Origin: Cedecea colo
Lineage (GTDB): Bacteria > Pseudomonadota > Gammaproteobacteria > Enterobacterales > Enterobacteriaceae
Assembly (NCBI RefSeq): GCF_011808225.1
Contig: NZ_SOYS01000010.1
Location: 1 to 64,000 of the forward strand
DNA: 64,000 bases
Direction of reading: 5' to 3'
Part shown: positions 24,609-34,609 of the stretch, piece after piece
How positions within the stretch are numbered: the first letter of the stretch is position 1
How the letters are laid out: the number at the start of each line of letters is the position of its first letter
The notes under the pieces: model-generated
Database searches by the model: none
What the model saw: the letters and a program-made list of their open reading frames with translations, nothing else
What the model was told of the DNA's origin: nothing
Position numbers and translations under genes: made by a program

Positions 24609-25712
24609 ATGAAAATGAAGGGCAAAGCTTTACTGGCTGGCTGTATCGCACTGGCGATGAGCAATGCGGCATTTGCAAAGGATATTAAAGTCGCGGTAGT
24701 GGGCGCCATGTCTGGTCCGGTTGCGCAGTATGGCGACCAGGAATTTACCGGTGCAGAGCAGGCGGTTGCCGATATTAATGCGAAAGGCGGTATCAAAGGC
24801 GATAAGCTGGTCATTACCAAATATGACGACGCCTGTGACCCGAAACAAGCGGTTGCGGTCGCCAACAAAGTAATTAACGACGGCATTAAATACGTTATCG
24901 GCCACCTGTGCTCCTCTTCCACTCAGCCTGCGTCTGATATCTACGAAGACGAAGGCGTGCTGATGATTACGCCTGCGGCAACCGCACCGGAGCTGACCGC
25001 GCGTGGTTATAAACTGACTCTGCGTACTACCGGTCTGGATTCCGATCAGGGCCCAACCGCCGCGAAGTACATCCTTGAGCACGTAAAACCGAAAAATATT
25101 GCGATTATTCACGACAAGCAGCAATACGGCGAAGGCCTGGCGCGTTCGGTGCAGGATAACCTGAAAAAAGGCGGCGCAAATGTGGTGTTCTTTGACGGTA
25201 TCACCGCAGGCGAGAAAGACTTCTCCACGCTGGTGGCGCGCCTGAAGAAAGAGAATATCGATTTCGTTTACTACGGCGGCTACCACCCGGAAATGGGTCA
25301 GATTCTGCGTCAGTCTCGTGCCGCAGGTCTGAAAACGAAGTTCATGGGACCGGAAGGCGTTGCGAACGTTTCCCTGTCTAACATTGCCGGTGATTCTGCC
25401 GAAGGCATGCTGGTAACCAAGCCGAAGAACTACGATCAGGTCCCTGCTAACAAACCAATCGTGGATGCTATCAAAGCGAAGAAACAGGATCCTAGCGGCG
25501 CATTCGTATGGACTACCTATGCTGCGCTGCAATCGCTGGCGGCAGGTTTGAATAAATCAGAAGATCCGGCGGAAATTGCTACTTACCTGAAGGCGAGTAC
25601 GGTGGAAACGGTAATGGGGCCGCTGTCCTGGGATGAGAAGGGCGATCTGAAAGGCTTTGAATTCGGCGTGTTCACCTGGCATGCCGACGGTACAGCGACC
25701 GACGCGAAGTAA
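24609..25712 (+). CDS. livJ: Branched-chain amino acid binding protein LivJ
   Basis: The 367-residue periplasmic protein binds leucine, isoleucine and valine for LivHMGF. The signal peptide ends near SNAAFA, and mature [18 protein letters not shown] follows. The conserved CDPKQAV and [15 protein letters not shown] supply the disulfide and ligand contacts. The start at 24609 gives the E. coli length; a second ATG six bases later is possible. It is monocistronic and followed by a hairpin shared with convergent panM. It is paralogous to livK at 26554. Confidence 0.95.
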   Translation: MKMKGKALLAGCIALAMSNAAFAKDIKVAVVGAMSGPVAQYGDQEFTGAEQAVADINAKGGIKGDKLVITKYDDACDPKQAVAVANKVINDGIKYVIGHLCSSSTQPASDIYEDEGVLMITPAATAPELTARGYKLTLRTTGLDSDQGPTAAKYILEHVKPKNIAIIHDKQQYGEGLARSVQDNLKKGGANVVFFDGITAGEKDFSTLVARLKKENIDFVYYGGYHPEMGQILRQSRAAGLKTKFMGPEGVANVSLSNIAGDSAEGMLVTKPKNYDQVPANKPIVDAIKAKKQDPSGAFVWTTYAALQSLAAGLNKSEDPAEIATYLKASTVETVMGPLSWDEKGDLKGFEFGVFTWHADGTATDAK

Positions 25713-25724
25713 GCTTTATAATTC

Positions 25725-25747
25725 TTCCCTCTCCCACGGAGAGGGAA
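25725..25747. terminator. Bidirectional hairpin between livJ and panM
   Basis: TTCCCTCTCC and its exact complement enclose a three-base loop (CAC), between convergent livJ and panM. T-rich sequence (GGTTATTTTT) follows on the plus side. It belongs to a family of CCCTCTCC hairpins seen also at 45589 and 57234. Confidence 0.7.
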
Positions 25748-25750
25748 TGG

Positions 25751-26131
25751 TTATTTTTCCCACCCGCCCGTCTGGGCTTTGAACCCTACAGCCTGCATAA
25801 AAGCAGCCATTACGCCGCGGTCTTCTACCCCGACGTCGGCCATCCACCAGTCGGTAACCGCCGGGTTATCGCGCAGCACTTCGGCTAATAGATATTGCCC
25901 TACGCCGCGCCGACGCGTGATTTCACGCACCCGCAACGAGTCCAGCGCGCCCTGAGTTCCCGTGAGCGTAACGCGCACCGCGCCCAGCAGGCGGTCATTA
26001 AACTTTGCTGCGTAAATCCGATGATTATCACTGAGCTTAAGCGAAGCGCTGGAATATTCTGGCCAGATCTTAGCGAGATCGATCTTATCCTGAGCACTAC
26101 ACTCAAACAGACGAATGATGGTGAGTTTCAT
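25751..26131 (-). CDS. panM: PanD maturation factor PanM
   Basis: The 126-residue GNAT-fold protein promotes self-cleavage of the aspartate decarboxylase precursor PanD in pantothenate synthesis and acts as a coenzyme A sensor. The acetyl-CoA-binding loop is RRRGVGQYLL, about residues 75-84. The start at 26131 (MKLTIIRL) matches E. coli; an in-frame codon five residues upstream is less likely. It lies between livJ and livK in inverse orientation, as in E. coli. Confidence 0.92.
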   Translation of the reverse strand: MKLTIIRLFECSAQDKIDLAKIWPEYSSASLKLSDNHRIYAAKFNDRLLGAVRVTLTGTQGALDSLRVREITRRRGVGQYLLAEVLRDNPAVTDWWMADVGVEDRGVMAAFMQAVGFKAQTGGWEK

Positions 26132-26553
26132 ATGCGAGCTAACCAAAAAGCGGGAAAACCCCGATTGTAACCAATTTATTTGCGCCAGACGCTTTATCTT
26201 TTTTCAGCCCCCGTGTAGCCGATTGCATTATGTGGCAAACATTAAGCAGTTTGAATCACGTCAGATTGAAATTTGCTCAGTATAAAACCCTAAAACATAG
26301 CGAATTATTCCGCTCTTTGTGCCGCTATTTTATGCTGAAAGCAGCGCTTTTTTTTGTTTCACTCAGCTCAAATACAGAATAATATCTCTGCTTAATCGCC
26401 TGAAAAATAGAGCTTTTAGCTGGAAAAATTGTAAATTCTGCCGCTAAGCCCTTCAAGGCAATGATAAAAATCGGAATTGATTATAAAAAGCTCTGGATAT
26501 TTATTAGCCAGCATAAGACCACAGAATCACGAAAGAAATGGGGATTGAAACGG
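26132..26553 (+). other. Long livK upstream region
   Basis: About 420 AT-rich bases between panM and livK. It must contain the livKHMGF promoter, repressed by Lrp with leucine in E. coli. A weak hairpin, GCTG-AAAG-CAGC followed by GC and eight T, sits near 26334-26357 and could act as an attenuator. An ATG at 26461 opens a frame leading into livK, but I take it to be untranslated leader. Confidence 0.4.
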
Positions 26554-27663
26554 ATGAAAATGAACGCGAAGACATTACTCGCCGGGATAGTTGCTTTGGC
26601 GGTGTCTCACGCGGCAACCGCTGCAGATATTAAAGTCGCCGTTGTTGGGGCAATGTCTGGCCCGGTCGCACAATGGGGTGATATGGAGTTCAACGGCGCG
26701 CGTCAGGCTATCAAAGACATCAACGCCAAAGGCGGTATCAAAGGCGATAAGCTGGTCGCGGTTGAATATGACGATGCATGCGATCCAAAACAGGCCGTTG
26801 CGGTTGCCAACAAAATTGTTAACGACGGCGTGCGCTATGTGATTGGCCACCTGTGCTCCTCTTCCACTCAGCCTGCGTCTGATATCTACGAAGACGAAGG
26901 CATTCTGATGATTACCCCCGGCGCGACAAACCCGGAGCTGACCAGCCGTGGCTACGAGATGATCATGCGTACCGCGGGTCTGGATTCATCCCAGGGACCA
27001 ACGGCTTCCAAATACATTCTTGAGCACGTTAAACCGCAGCGTATCGCCATCATCCATGACAAACAGCAGTACGGCGAAGGCCTGGCGCGTTCGGTGCAGG
27101 ACGGCCTGAAAAAAGCGGGCGCCAATATCGTCTTCTTTGACGGCATCACCGCGGGCGATAAAGATTTCTCCACGCTGGTTGCGCGCCTGCAAAAAGAAAA
27201 TATCGATTTTGTTTACTACGGCGGTTACTACCCGGAAATGGGGCAGATCCTGCGCCAGGCGCGGGCTGTAGGCCTGAAAACCCAGTTTATGGGGCCAGAA
27301 GGCGTGGGTAACGCATCGCTGTCTAATATTGCAGGTCCGGCGGGCGAAGGCATGCTTGTCACCATGCCAAAACGCTATGACCAGGACCCGGCGAACAAAG
27401 CTATCGTTGCTGCGCTCAAAGCGCAGAAGAAAGACCCAAGCGGCCCGTATGTGTGGATCACCTATGCAGCCGTGCAGTCTCTGGCAACCGCGCTTGAACG
27501 CAGCGGCAGCGCAGAACCTGCGGATCTGGTTAAAGATTTGAAAGCAAACGGTGCAAAAACCGTGATTGGGCCGCTGAACTGGGATGCAAAAGGCGATTTG
27601 AAGGGATTTGAGTTTGGTGTCTTCCAGTGGCACGCCGATGGCTCGTCCTCCGTGGCGAAATAA
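26554..27663 (+). CDS. livK: Leucine-specific binding protein LivK
   Basis: The 369-residue periplasmic protein delivers leucine to LivHMGF. The signal peptide ([17 protein letters not shown]...) ends near ATAA, followed by [18 protein letters not shown]. Trp in AQWG, where LivJ has Tyr, agrees with E. coli LivK. The start at 26554 equals the E. coli length; the frame extends 31 codons upstream but without a signal-peptide-like start. It heads livKHMGF. Confidence 0.95.
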   Translation: MKMNAKTLLAGIVALAVSHAATAADIKVAVVGAMSGPVAQWGDMEFNGARQAIKDINAKGGIKGDKLVAVEYDDACDPKQAVAVANKIVNDGVRYVIGHLCSSSTQPASDIYEDEGILMITPGATNPELTSRGYEMIMRTAGLDSSQGPTASKYILEHVKPQRIAIIHDKQQYGEGLARSVQDGLKKAGANIVFFDGITAGDKDFSTLVARLQKENIDFVYYGGYYPEMGQILRQARAVGLKTQFMGPEGVGNASLSNIAGPAGEGMLVTMPKRYDQDPANKAIVAALKAQKKDPSGPYVWITYAAVQSLATALERSGSAEPADLVKDLKANGAKTVIGPLNWDAKGDLKGFEFGVFQWHADGSSSVAK

Positions 27664-27685
27664 AGCGGCTACATTAGTCATCCCA

Positions 27686-27710
27686 CCTTCCGGGCGCAAA
27701 ACCCGGAAGG
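27686..27710 (+). promoter_or_regulatory. Intercistronic hairpin between livK and livH
   Basis: CCTTCCGGG and its exact complement enclose a seven-base loop, followed by ATAAAAAAGG before livH. There is no strong T-run. It is more likely a transcript stabiliser or partial terminator that keeps the binding protein more abundant than the membrane components. Confidence 0.6.
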
Positions 27711-27728
27711 CATAAAAAAGGTTAAGTT

Positions 27729-28655
27729 ATGTCCGAGCAGTTTCTCTATTTCCTGCAGCAGATGTTTAACGGCGTCACGCTGGGCAGCACCTACGCGCTG
27801 ATCGCCATCGGCTATACCATGGTGTACGGCATTATCGGCATGATCAACTTCGCCCACGGCGAAGTGTATATGATTGGCAGCTACGTCTCGTTTATGATCA
27901 TCGCGGCACTGATGATGCTGGGAATCGACGCAGGCTGGATGCTGGTTGGGGCCGGATTCATCGGCGCGATTATCATTGCCAGCGCCTATGGCTGGAGCAT
28001 CGAACGCGTGGCCTATAAGCCGGTGCGTAACTCCAAGCGTCTGATTGCCCTTATCTCCGCCATCGGTATGTCTATCTTCCTGCAGAACTATGTCAGCCTG
28101 ACGGAAGGTTCCCGTGATATCGCCTTGCCAAGCCTGTTTAACGGCCAGTGGGTTATCGGTGCGAGTGAAAACTTCACCGCCACCATCACTACTATGCAGC
28201 TTGTTATCTGGGTCGTGACCTTCCTTGCGATGCTGGCGCTGACGTTGTTTATCCGATATTCCCGCATGGGACGCGCCTGCCGCGCCTGCGCAGAAGATCT
28301 GAAAATGGCGAGCCTGCTGGGCATCAACACCGATCGCGTTATCTCCCTGACCTTCGTGATTGGTGCGGCGATGGCCGCCGTTGCTGGCGTGTTGCTCGGC
28401 CAGTTCTACGGCGTAATCAACCCTTACATCGGCTTTATGGCGGGTATGAAAGCCTTTACCGCGGCGGTTCTCGGCGGTATCGGCAGTATTCCTGGCGCGA
28501 TGATTGGCGGGCTGATTCTGGGCGTTGCCGAAGCGCTGACCTCAGCGTATCTGAGCACCGAATATAAAGACGTTGTCTCCTTTGCCCTGCTGATCGTGGT
28601 GCTGCTGGTGATGCCTACCGGCATCCTGGGCCGTCCGGAGGTCGAAAAAGTATGA
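27729..28655 (+). CDS. livH: Branched-chain amino acid permease LivH
   Basis: The 308-residue inner-membrane permease has about eight hydrophobic segments. It shows the family start [30 protein letters not shown] and the ATPase-coupling region [19 protein letters not shown] near residues 185-205. It pairs with LivM. The stop overlaps the livM ATG by four bases. Confidence 0.95.
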   Translation: MSEQFLYFLQQMFNGVTLGSTYALIAIGYTMVYGIIGMINFAHGEVYMIGSYVSFMIIAALMMLGIDAGWMLVGAGFIGAIIIASAYGWSIERVAYKPVRNSKRLIALISAIGMSIFLQNYVSLTEGSRDIALPSLFNGQWVIGASENFTATITTMQLVIWVVTFLAMLALTLFIRYSRMGRACRACAEDLKMASLLGINTDRVISLTFVIGAAMAAVAGVLLGQFYGVINPYIGFMAGMKAFTAAVLGGIGSIPGAMIGGLILGVAEALTSAYLSTEYKDVVSFALLIVVLLVMPTGILGRPEVEKV

Positions 28656-29938
28656 AACCGATGCATATTGTCTTTTCTGCGCTTTCGGCAGCGATGTTCT
28701 TCGTGCTGGCCGCCGTGTTTATGGGTGTGCAGCTCAGCCTGGACGGCACGAAGCTTGTCGTAAACAGCGCTGATTCCGTACGCTGGGAATGGGTCTGGAT
28801 CGGCACTGCGGTTGTGTTTGTATTCCAGTTGTTGCGCCCTGCGTTCCAGAAAGGCCTGAAGAAAGTCTCCGGGCCGAAGTTTGTGCTGCCCGCGCTGGAT
28901 GGCTCAACGCCGAAACAAAAAATCTTCCTGTTTGCTCTGCTGATCCTCGCCGTGGCGTGGCCGTTTATGGTGTCACGCGGGACGGTGGATATCGCTACGC
29001 TGACGATGATCTACATCATCCTCGGCCTTGGTCTGAACGTGGTGGTCGGCCTGTCCGGCCTGCTGGTGCTGGGTTACGGCGGCTTCTATGCCATCGGCGC
29101 CTATACCTTCGCGCTGCTTAACCATTATTACGGCCTGGGATTCTGGACCTGCCTGCCGATTGCCGGCCTGGTGTCTGCCGCCGCGGGCTTCCTGCTCGGC
29201 TTCCCGGTGCTGCGCCTGCGCGGCGATTACCTGGCGATTGTGACGCTCGGCTTCGGCGAAATCGTCCGTATCCTGCTGCTGAACAACACTGAAATCACCG
29301 GCGGTCCGAACGGCATCAGCCAGATCCCGAAACCAACGCTGTTCGGCCTGGAATTCAGCCGTAGCGCGCGTGAAGGCGGCTGGGATACGTTCAGCAACTT
29401 CTTTAACATCGCCTATAACCCCGGCGATCGCATTATCTTCCTCTACCTCGTCGCGCTCCTGCTGGTGGTGCTGTCGCTGTTCGTGATTAACCGCCTGCTG
29501 CGTATGCCGCTGGGCCGTGCGTGGGAAGCGCTGCGTGAAGATGAAATCGCCTGCCGTTCGCTGGGCCTGAACCCAACGCGCATCAAGCTGACCGCTTTCA
29601 CTATCAGCGCCGCGTTTGCCGGCTTTGCCGGTACGCTGTTTGCCGCGCGCCAGGGTTTCGTGAGCCCGGAATCGTTCACCTTCGCGGAATCCGCGTTTGT
29701 GCTGGCGATTGTAGTGCTCGGCGGGATGGGCTCGCAGTTTGCCGTGATCCTCGCAGCCGTGCTGCTGGTGGTCTCGCGTGAGCTGATGCGTGACCTTAAC
29801 GAATACAGCATGCTGGTGCTCGGTGGCCTGATGGTGCTGATGATGATCTGGCGTCCGCAAGGCCTGTTGCCGATGACGCGTCCGCAACTGAAGCTGAAGA
29901 AAGAGCAGGTGGAACAAGTGAAAGGAGAGCAGGCATGA
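28652..29938 (+). CDS. livM: Branched-chain amino acid permease LivM
   Basis: The 428-residue permease is the partner of LivH, with about ten hydrophobic segments and an N-terminal extension of some 90 residues before the common domain, as in E. coli LivM (425). The conserved [23 protein letters not shown] lies near residues 130-152 and the coupling helix [19 protein letters not shown] near 290-308. It overlaps livH and livG by four bases at each end. Confidence 0.95.
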   Translation: MKPMHIVFSALSAAMFFVLAAVFMGVQLSLDGTKLVVNSADSVRWEWVWIGTAVVFVFQLLRPAFQKGLKKVSGPKFVLPALDGSTPKQKIFLFALLILAVAWPFMVSRGTVDIATLTMIYIILGLGLNVVVGLSGLLVLGYGGFYAIGAYTFALLNHYYGLGFWTCLPIAGLVSAAAGFLLGFPVLRLRGDYLAIVTLGFGEIVRILLLNNTEITGGPNGISQIPKPTLFGLEFSRSAREGGWDTFSNFFNIAYNPGDRIIFLYLVALLLVVLSLFVINRLLRMPLGRAWEALREDEIACRSLGLNPTRIKLTAFTISAAFAGFAGTLFAARQGFVSPESFTFAESAFVLAIVVLGGMGSQFAVILAAVLLVVSRELMRDLNEYSMLVLGGLMVLMMIWRPQGLLPMTRPQLKLKKEQVEQVKGEQA

Positions 29939-30702
29939 GACAGCCATTGTTATCCGTAGACGGCCTGATGATGCGTTTCGGCGGCCTGCTCGCCGTCAAT
30001 AATGTCACCCTGGAGCTGTATCCTCAGGAAATCGTCTCGCTCATCGGCCCGAACGGCGCCGGTAAAACCACCGTTTTCAACTGCCTGACGGGCTTCTACA
30101 AACCGACCGGCGGCAGCATCATGCTACGCGACCAGCATCTTGAAGGCCTGCCGGGCCAGCAAATTGCGCGTATGGGCGTAGTGCGCACTTTCCAGCACGT
30201 GCGCCTGTTCCGTGAAATGACGGTGATTGAAAACCTGCTGGTGGCTCAGCATATGCAGCTCAAAACCGGCGTGTTCTCGGGGCTGCTGAAAACGCCGGGC
30301 TTCCGTCGCGCACAAAGTGAAGCGCTGGACCGTGCCGCCACCTGGCTTGAGCGTATCGGCCTGCTTGAGCAGGCAAACCGCCAGGCAAGCAACCTTGCTT
30401 ATGGCGATCAGCGTCGGCTGGAGATTGCCCGCTGCATGGTAACGCAGCCGGAAATCCTGATGCTTGATGAGCCTGCCGCTGGCCTTAATCCAAAGGAAAC
30501 ACACGAGCTTGATGAGCTGATTATGGAGCTCCGTAACCATCACAACACCACCGTGCTGCTGATTGAGCACGATATGAAGCTGGTGATGGGCATTTCTGAC
30601 AGGATTTACGTCGTTAACCAGGGAACGCCGCTTGCAAACGGCACGCCGGAGCAAATCCGTAATAACCCTGACGTAATCCGTGCTTATTTGGGCGAGGCGT
30701 AA
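29935..30702 (+). CDS. livG: Branched-chain amino acid transport ATPase LivG
   Basis: The 255-residue ABC ATPase has Walker [10 protein letters not shown], the LivG-type extended loop [23 protein letters not shown], signature [14 protein letters not shown] (a variant common to this subfamily), Walker B LMLDEP and switch His in IEHD. It works with LivF to power LivHM. The ATG overlaps the livM stop. livF begins directly after its stop. Confidence 0.95.
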   Translation: MRQPLLSVDGLMMRFGGLLAVNNVTLELYPQEIVSLIGPNGAGKTTVFNCLTGFYKPTGGSIMLRDQHLEGLPGQQIARMGVVRTFQHVRLFREMTVIENLLVAQHMQLKTGVFSGLLKTPGFRRAQSEALDRAATWLERIGLLEQANRQASNLAYGDQRRLEIARCMVTQPEILMLDEPAAGLNPKETHELDELIMELRNHHNTTVLLIEHDMKLVMGISDRIYVVNQGTPLANGTPEQIRNNPDVIRAYLGEA

Positions 30703-31416
30703 ATGGAAAATATCATGTTGTCTTTTGACCAGGTAAGCGCCCACTACGGCAAGATTCAGGCGCTTCACGAGGTCAGTCTACATATCAATCAGGGCGAGAT
30801 TGTCACTCTGATTGGCGCGAACGGCGCCGGTAAAACGACGCTGCTGGGGACGTTATGCGGCGATCCGCGTGCGAGCAGCGGTAAAATTACCTTTGATGGC
30901 AAAGATATTACCGACTGGCACACGGCGCGCATCATGCGTGAAGCGGTAGCGATAGTGCCGGAAGGCCGTCGCGTGTTTTCGCGTATGACGGTAGAAGAGA
31001 ATCTGGCGATGGGCGGTTTTTTCGCAGACAAAGACCAGTATCACGCGCGTATCAAGCGTGTTTACGATCTGTTCCCGCGTCTGCATGAACGCCGTATCCA
31101 GCGGGCGGGCACTATGTCCGGCGGGGAGCAGCAGATGCTGGCGATTGGCCGCGCGCTGATGAGCCAGCCTCGCCTGTTGCTGCTTGATGAGCCGTCTCTT
31201 GGCCTCGCACCTATTATCATCCAGCAGATTTTCGACACTATCGAACAACTGCGTAGTGAAGGCATGACCATCTTCCTCGTCGAGCAGAACGCCAACCAAG
31301 CGCTGAAGCTTGCCGACCGCGGCTACGTGCTGGAAAACGGCCACGTGGTGCTGGAAGACACCGGTGATGCACTGCTGGCTAACGAAGCGGTGCGTAGCGC
31401 TTATCTCGGCGGGTAA
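30703..31416 (+). CDS. livF: Branched-chain amino acid transport ATPase LivF
   Basis: The 237-residue ABC ATPase completes the LivHMGF importer. It shows Walker A GANGAGKTT, signature MSGGEQQML, Walker B LLLDEPSLGLAP, typical of LivF, and EQNANQAL in the switch region. It is the last gene of the operon and is followed by a strong terminator. Confidence 0.95.
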   Translation: MENIMLSFDQVSAHYGKIQALHEVSLHINQGEIVTLIGANGAGKTTLLGTLCGDPRASSGKITFDGKDITDWHTARIMREAVAIVPEGRRVFSRMTVEENLAMGGFFADKDQYHARIKRVYDLFPRLHERRIQRAGTMSGGEQQMLAIGRALMSQPRLLLLDEPSLGLAPIIIQQIFDTIEQLRSEGMTIFLVEQNANQALKLADRGYVLENGHVVLEDTGDALLANEAVRSAYLGG

Positions 31417-31431
31417 TTGCCCTGACTTGTA

Positions 31432-31456
31432 AAGGAGCCTGCGGGCTCCTTTTTTA
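31432..31456 (+). terminator. Terminator of the liv operon
   Basis: AAGGAGCC, a three-base loop and GGGCTCCTT followed by a T-run form a canonical intrinsic terminator 16 bases after the livF stop. Confidence 0.9.
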
Positions 31457-31470
31457 TGGTTATTTCATTA

Positions 31471-31506
31471 GCTGTACTTCATACGTGTACAGTATTTCTG
31501 TACGTA
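31471..31506 (+). promoter_or_regulatory. Probable operator of the phd-doc module
   Basis: CTGTAC-like blocks repeat before the antitoxin gene: GCTGTAC (31471-31477), GTGTACAG (31485-31492) and CTGTACGT (31499-31506). The last two form the inverted repeat TACAG-N5-CTGTA. Such palindromes are where Phd-type antitoxins repress their own operon. The array ends five bases before the ribosome site AGGAG. Confidence 0.65.
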
Positions 31507-31518
31507 AAGGAGTAGATC

Positions 31519-31740
31519 ATGACCACCATGAATTACAGTGAAGCACGTCAGAACCTCGCGGCGGCATTGGATTTAGCGGCTGAAGGCCAACCGGTAACTA
31601 TTACTCGCCGTGGTCATAAGTCAGCAGTGATCATCAGTGCTGAAGAGTTTGGGCGTTATCAGGAGGCAAAAATGGATGCAGAATTCACCGCCATCATGCA
31701 TGTTCATGGTGACGAGATAAGGGCACTGGCAGATAAATGA
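31519..31740 (+). CDS. phd: Phd/YefM family antitoxin
   Basis: The 73-residue antitoxin has the N-terminal Phd DNA-binding domain (MNYSEARQNLAAALDLAAEGQPVTITRRGHKSAVIIS) and a C-terminal toxin-binding tail (DAEFTAIMHVHGDEIRALADK). It resembles phage P1 Phd in both parts. AAAGGAG precedes the ATG. Its stop overlaps the toxin ATG by four bases. With the toxin it stands between livF and ugpB, which are neighbours in K-12, so the module is an insertion. Confidence 0.9.
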   Translation: MTTMNYSEARQNLAAALDLAAEGQPVTITRRGHKSAVIISAEEFGRYQEAKMDAEFTAIMHVHGDEIRALADK

Positions 31741-32108
31741 CCGTACAATTTATCTCAGCGGACGAGATAATTCACTTTCATGACAGGATTTTACAGGCCA
31801 CTCCTGGCGTCCCTGGTATGCCCGATCGCGGGAGGGCAGAAGCACTGCTTTACCGACTATTAAACAAGCATATCTATGAAGGTGTGGATGATATTTATTT
31901 ACTGGCGGCAATGCATTTATTAGCTATTTCCCGCGGCCATATTTTTAATGAAGGTAATAAGCGCACGGCGCTGTTTATTACTTTGCTTTTCCTGCGGCGA
32001 AACGGAATTAATCTGCCTGCCAGCGGTAAATTTGTTGATCTAACGGTAAACGCAGCTACAGGCCGACTTTCTGCCGAAGATATTTCAAATCAACTGCGCC
32101 TGGCGTAA
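31737..32108 (+). CDS. doc: Doc family toxin (Fic fold)
   Basis: The 123-residue toxin of the death-on-curing family. Doc of phage P1 phosphorylates elongation factor Tu and stops translation. The Fic motif is HIFNEGNKR (residues 68-76); P1 Doc has HIFNDANKR, so the Asp is Glu here. PGVPGMPDRGRAEALL near residues 23-38 also matches P1 Doc. The gene is more AT-rich than its neighbours, which fits horizontal gain. Reading frame and key residues look intact. Confidence 0.88.
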   Translation: MTVQFISADEIIHFHDRILQATPGVPGMPDRGRAEALLYRLLNKHIYEGVDDIYLLAAMHLLAISRGHIFNEGNKRTALFITLLFLRRNGINLPASGKFVDLTVNAATGRLSAEDISNQLRLA

Positions 32109-32143
32109 GTTGGTCATCTTTCCTTTATCTCTCCGTCACCGTT

Positions 32144-32187
32144 CTGTCATCTCCCGGTTATTTTTCTGTCATACGCGCATGTCATGT
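32144..32187 (+). promoter_or_regulatory. Pho box upstream of ugpB
   Basis: Four 11-base units can be laid out in direct repeat: CTGTCATCTCC, CGGTTATTTTT, CTGTCATACGC and GCATGTCATGT. The first and third carry the exact PhoB half-site CTGTCAT, 22 bases apart. This fits PhoB activation of the ugp operon under phosphate starvation, as in E. coli. Confidence 0.75.
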
Positions 32188-32248
32188 TGTGATGCGAACA
32201 AAAACGCGCGTTTCCGCGTTTTTAACTTCATAACAAGAGAGACAAAAC

Positions 32249-33580
32249 ATGACCGCATCGTTACGACGTAAAGCCCTTTATCTGGCTCTTTGCCTGGTGC
32301 CCGGATGTGCGCTCAGCAGCAACGCCATCGCCGCAACCTCTATTCCTTTCTGGCACTCGATGGAAGGAGAGCTGGGCAAGGAAGTGGATTCTCTGGCAGG
32401 CCGCTTCAACGAAACGCATCCTGATTACAAAATTGTCCCGGTTTATAAAGGTAACTACGAACAGAGCCTGGCAGCGGGCATTGCGGCTTTCCGCTCCGGT
32501 AACGCGCCGGCAATTCTTCAGGTTTACGAAGTCGGTACGGCGACCATGATGGCCTCAAAAGCCATTAAGCCGGTATATGAAGTATTTAATGATGCCGGCA
32601 TTAAATTTGATGAATCACAGTTTGTGCCGACGGTTTCCGGTTATTACACCGATGCTAAAACCGGGCATTTGCTCTCCCAGCCGTTTAACAGCTCCACGCC
32701 GGTGCTGTATTACAACAAAGACGCCTTTAAAAAAGCCGGGCTTAACCCGGACCAGCCGCCAAAAACCTGGCAGGACCTGGCGGAGTACACCGCTAAACTT
32801 AAAGCTGCGGGCATGAAGTGCGGCTACGCCAGCGGCTGGCAGGGCTGGATCCAGATTGAAAACTTCAGCGCCTGGCACGGCCTGCCGGTTGCTACCAAAA
32901 ATAATGGTTTTGACGGCACCGATGCGGTTCTTGAATTCAATAAGCCAGAGCAGGTCAAGCATATCGCCCTGCTGGAAGCGCTGAATAAGAAAGGCGATTT
33001 CAGCTACTTTGGCCGCAAAGATGAATCCACCGAGAAGTTCTACAACGGTGACTGCGCAATTACCACGGCTTCTTCCGGGTCGCTGGCCGATATCCGCCAG
33101 TACGCCAAATTCAACTACGGCGTAGGCATGATGCCTTACGACGCAGACGTGCCGAACGCGCCGCAGAACGCCATTATCGGCGGCGCCAGCCTGTGGGTCA
33201 TGCAGGGCAAAGACGCCGCGACTTACAAAGGCGTTGCCGAATTTATGCAATTCCTCGCCCAGCCGGAAATTGCCGCTGAATGGCACCAGAAAACCGGCTA
33301 CCTGCCGATCACCAAAGCCGCTTACGACCTGACCCGCGAGCAGGGCTTCTATGAGAAAAATCCAGGGGCTGATATCGCCACCCGGCAGATGCTGAACAAG
33401 CCGCCGTTGCCGTTCACCAAAGGCCTGCGCCTGGGCAATATGCCGCAGATCCGCACCATTGTGGACGAAGAGCTGGAGTCCGTGTGGACCGGCAAGAAAA
33501 CGCCTCAGCAGGCTTTAGATAGCGCGGTTGAGCGCGGGAATCAGCTTCTGCGTCGTTTTGAGCAGTCGACTAAGTCCTGA
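32249..33580 (+). CDS. ugpB: sn-glycerol-3-phosphate binding protein UgpB
   Basis: The 443-residue periplasmic protein binds glycerol-3-phosphate and glycerophosphodiesters. The signal peptide (about 28 residues, ending NAIAA) leads to [20 protein letters not shown], the family start. [10 protein letters not shown] and the C-terminal part agree with E. coli UgpB (438). It is the first gene of ugpBAECQ, separated from ugpA by a REP cluster. Confidence 0.95.
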   Translation: MTASLRRKALYLALCLVPGCALSSNAIAATSIPFWHSMEGELGKEVDSLAGRFNETHPDYKIVPVYKGNYEQSLAAGIAAFRSGNAPAILQVYEVGTATMMASKAIKPVYEVFNDAGIKFDESQFVPTVSGYYTDAKTGHLLSQPFNSSTPVLYYNKDAFKKAGLNPDQPPKTWQDLAEYTAKLKAAGMKCGYASGWQGWIQIENFSAWHGLPVATKNNGFDGTDAVLEFNKPEQVKHIALLEALNKKGDFSYFGRKDESTEKFYNGDCAITTASSGSLADIRQYAKFNYGVGMMPYDADVPNAPQNAIIGGASLWVMQGKDAATYKGVAEFMQFLAQPEIAAEWHQKTGYLPITKAAYDLTREQGFYEKNPGADIATRQMLNKPPLPFTKGLRLGNMPQIRTIVDEELESVWTGKKTPQQALDSAVERGNQLLRRFEQSTKS

Positions 33581-33582
33581 TT

Positions 33583-33699
33583 GCGTCGGATGGTGCTTCG
33601 CTTATCCGACCTACGTTTAACATGGCTAACGATGGCGCGGCACTTATCCGACCTGGTTTTTCGTGACGTAGGGTGGATAAGGGCAAGCGCCATCCACCT
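33583..33699. repeat. REP/BIME cluster between ugpB and ugpA
   Basis: Three imperfect palindromic units share the REP core: GCGTCGGATGGTGCTTCGC...TTATCCGACCTACG (33583-33616), GATGGCGCGGCAC...TTATCCGACC (33631-33654) and an inverted GTAGGGTGGATAAG...GCGCCATCCACC (33667-33698). The cluster lies inside the ugp operon, where it may protect the ugpB message and lower expression of the genes after it. Confidence 0.85.
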
Positions 33700-33721
33700 T
33701 TAGCGTTTACAAGAGTTGCCT

Positions 33722-34609
33722 ATGTCTTCATCTCGTCCGGTGTTCCGCTCAGGCTGGCTTCCTTACGCGTTAGTTCTGCCGCAGTTGGTTATCACCATTA
33801 TCTTTTTCATCTGGCCTGCGGGCGAAGCGCTGTGGTATTCGCTGCAAAGCGTCGATCCCTTTGGGCTTTCCAGCACCTTTGTCGGGCTGGATAACTTCAC
33901 CCAGCTTTTCCACGACGCTTACTATCTGGATGCTTTCTATACCACGCTGATTTTCAGCGGGCTGGTCGCGGGCAGCGGGCTACTGGTGTCGTTGTTTTTT
34001 GCCGCGCTGGTGGATTACGTCGTGCGCGGCAGCCGCTTATACCAGACGCTGATGCTGCTGCCTTATGCCGTCGCCCCGGCGATTGCGGCAGTGCTGTGGA
34101 TCTTCCTGTTTAATCCGGGACGCGGCTTGCTTACCCATGTGCTGGAGCAGTTCGGCTATCACTGGAACCACGCGCAAAACAGCGGCCAGGCCATGTTTCT
34201 GGTGGTATTTGCCTCAGTGTGGAAGCAGATCAGCTACAACTTTCTGTTCTTCTTCGCGGCCCTGCAATCTATTCCCCGCTCGCTGGTTGAGGCTGCGGCT
34301 ATCGACGGTGCCGGGCCGGTGCGGCGCTTCTTCAAACTATCGCTGCCGCTGATTGCGCCAGTGAGCTTCTTCCTGCTGGTCGTTAATCTGGTGTACGCAT
34401 TCTTTGATACCTTTCCGGTTATTGATGCCGCCACGGGCGGCGGTCCGGTGCAGGCCACCACGACGCTTATCTACAAAATCTATCGTGAAGGATTCGCCGG
34501 GCTGGATCTCTCCGCGTCGGCCGCACAATCCGTGGTGCTGATGCTGCTGGTTATTGTCCTGACGGTCATCCAGTTCCGTTTCGTGGAACGTAAGGTGCGC
34601 TATCAATGA
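33722..34609 (+). CDS. ugpA: Glycerol-3-phosphate ABC permease UgpA
   Basis: The 295-residue permease of the MalF-type family has six membrane segments. The coupling loop is [22 protein letters not shown], near residues 203-224. The ATG at 33722 gives MSSSRPVF and the E. coli length. Its stop overlaps the ugpE ATG by four bases. Confidence 0.95.
   Translation: MSSSRPVFRSGWLPYALVLPQLVITIIFFIWPAGEALWYSLQSVDPFGLSSTFVGLDNFTQLFHDAYYLDAFYTTLIFSGLVAGSGLLVSLFFAALVDYVVRGSRLYQTLMLLPYAVAPAIAAVLWIFLFNPGRGLLTHVLEQFGYHWNHAQNSGQAMFLVVFASVWKQISYNFLFFFAALQSIPRSLVEAAAIDGAGPVRRFFKLSLPLIAPVSFFLLVVNLVYAFFDTFPVIDAATGGGPVQATTTLIYKIYREGFAGLDLSASAAQSVVLMLLVIVLTVIQFRFVERKVRYQ

Noticed and set aside
24630-25532. Reading frame of 300 codons opposite livJ, with a similar one opposite livK
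   Set aside because: Both are shadows of the two paralogous binding-protein genes, which explains their likeness to each other.
28973-29947. Reading frame of 324 codons opposite livM
   Set aside because: The product is a His/Gln/Glu-rich mixture typical of antisense to GC-rich membrane-protein codons. livM is certain.
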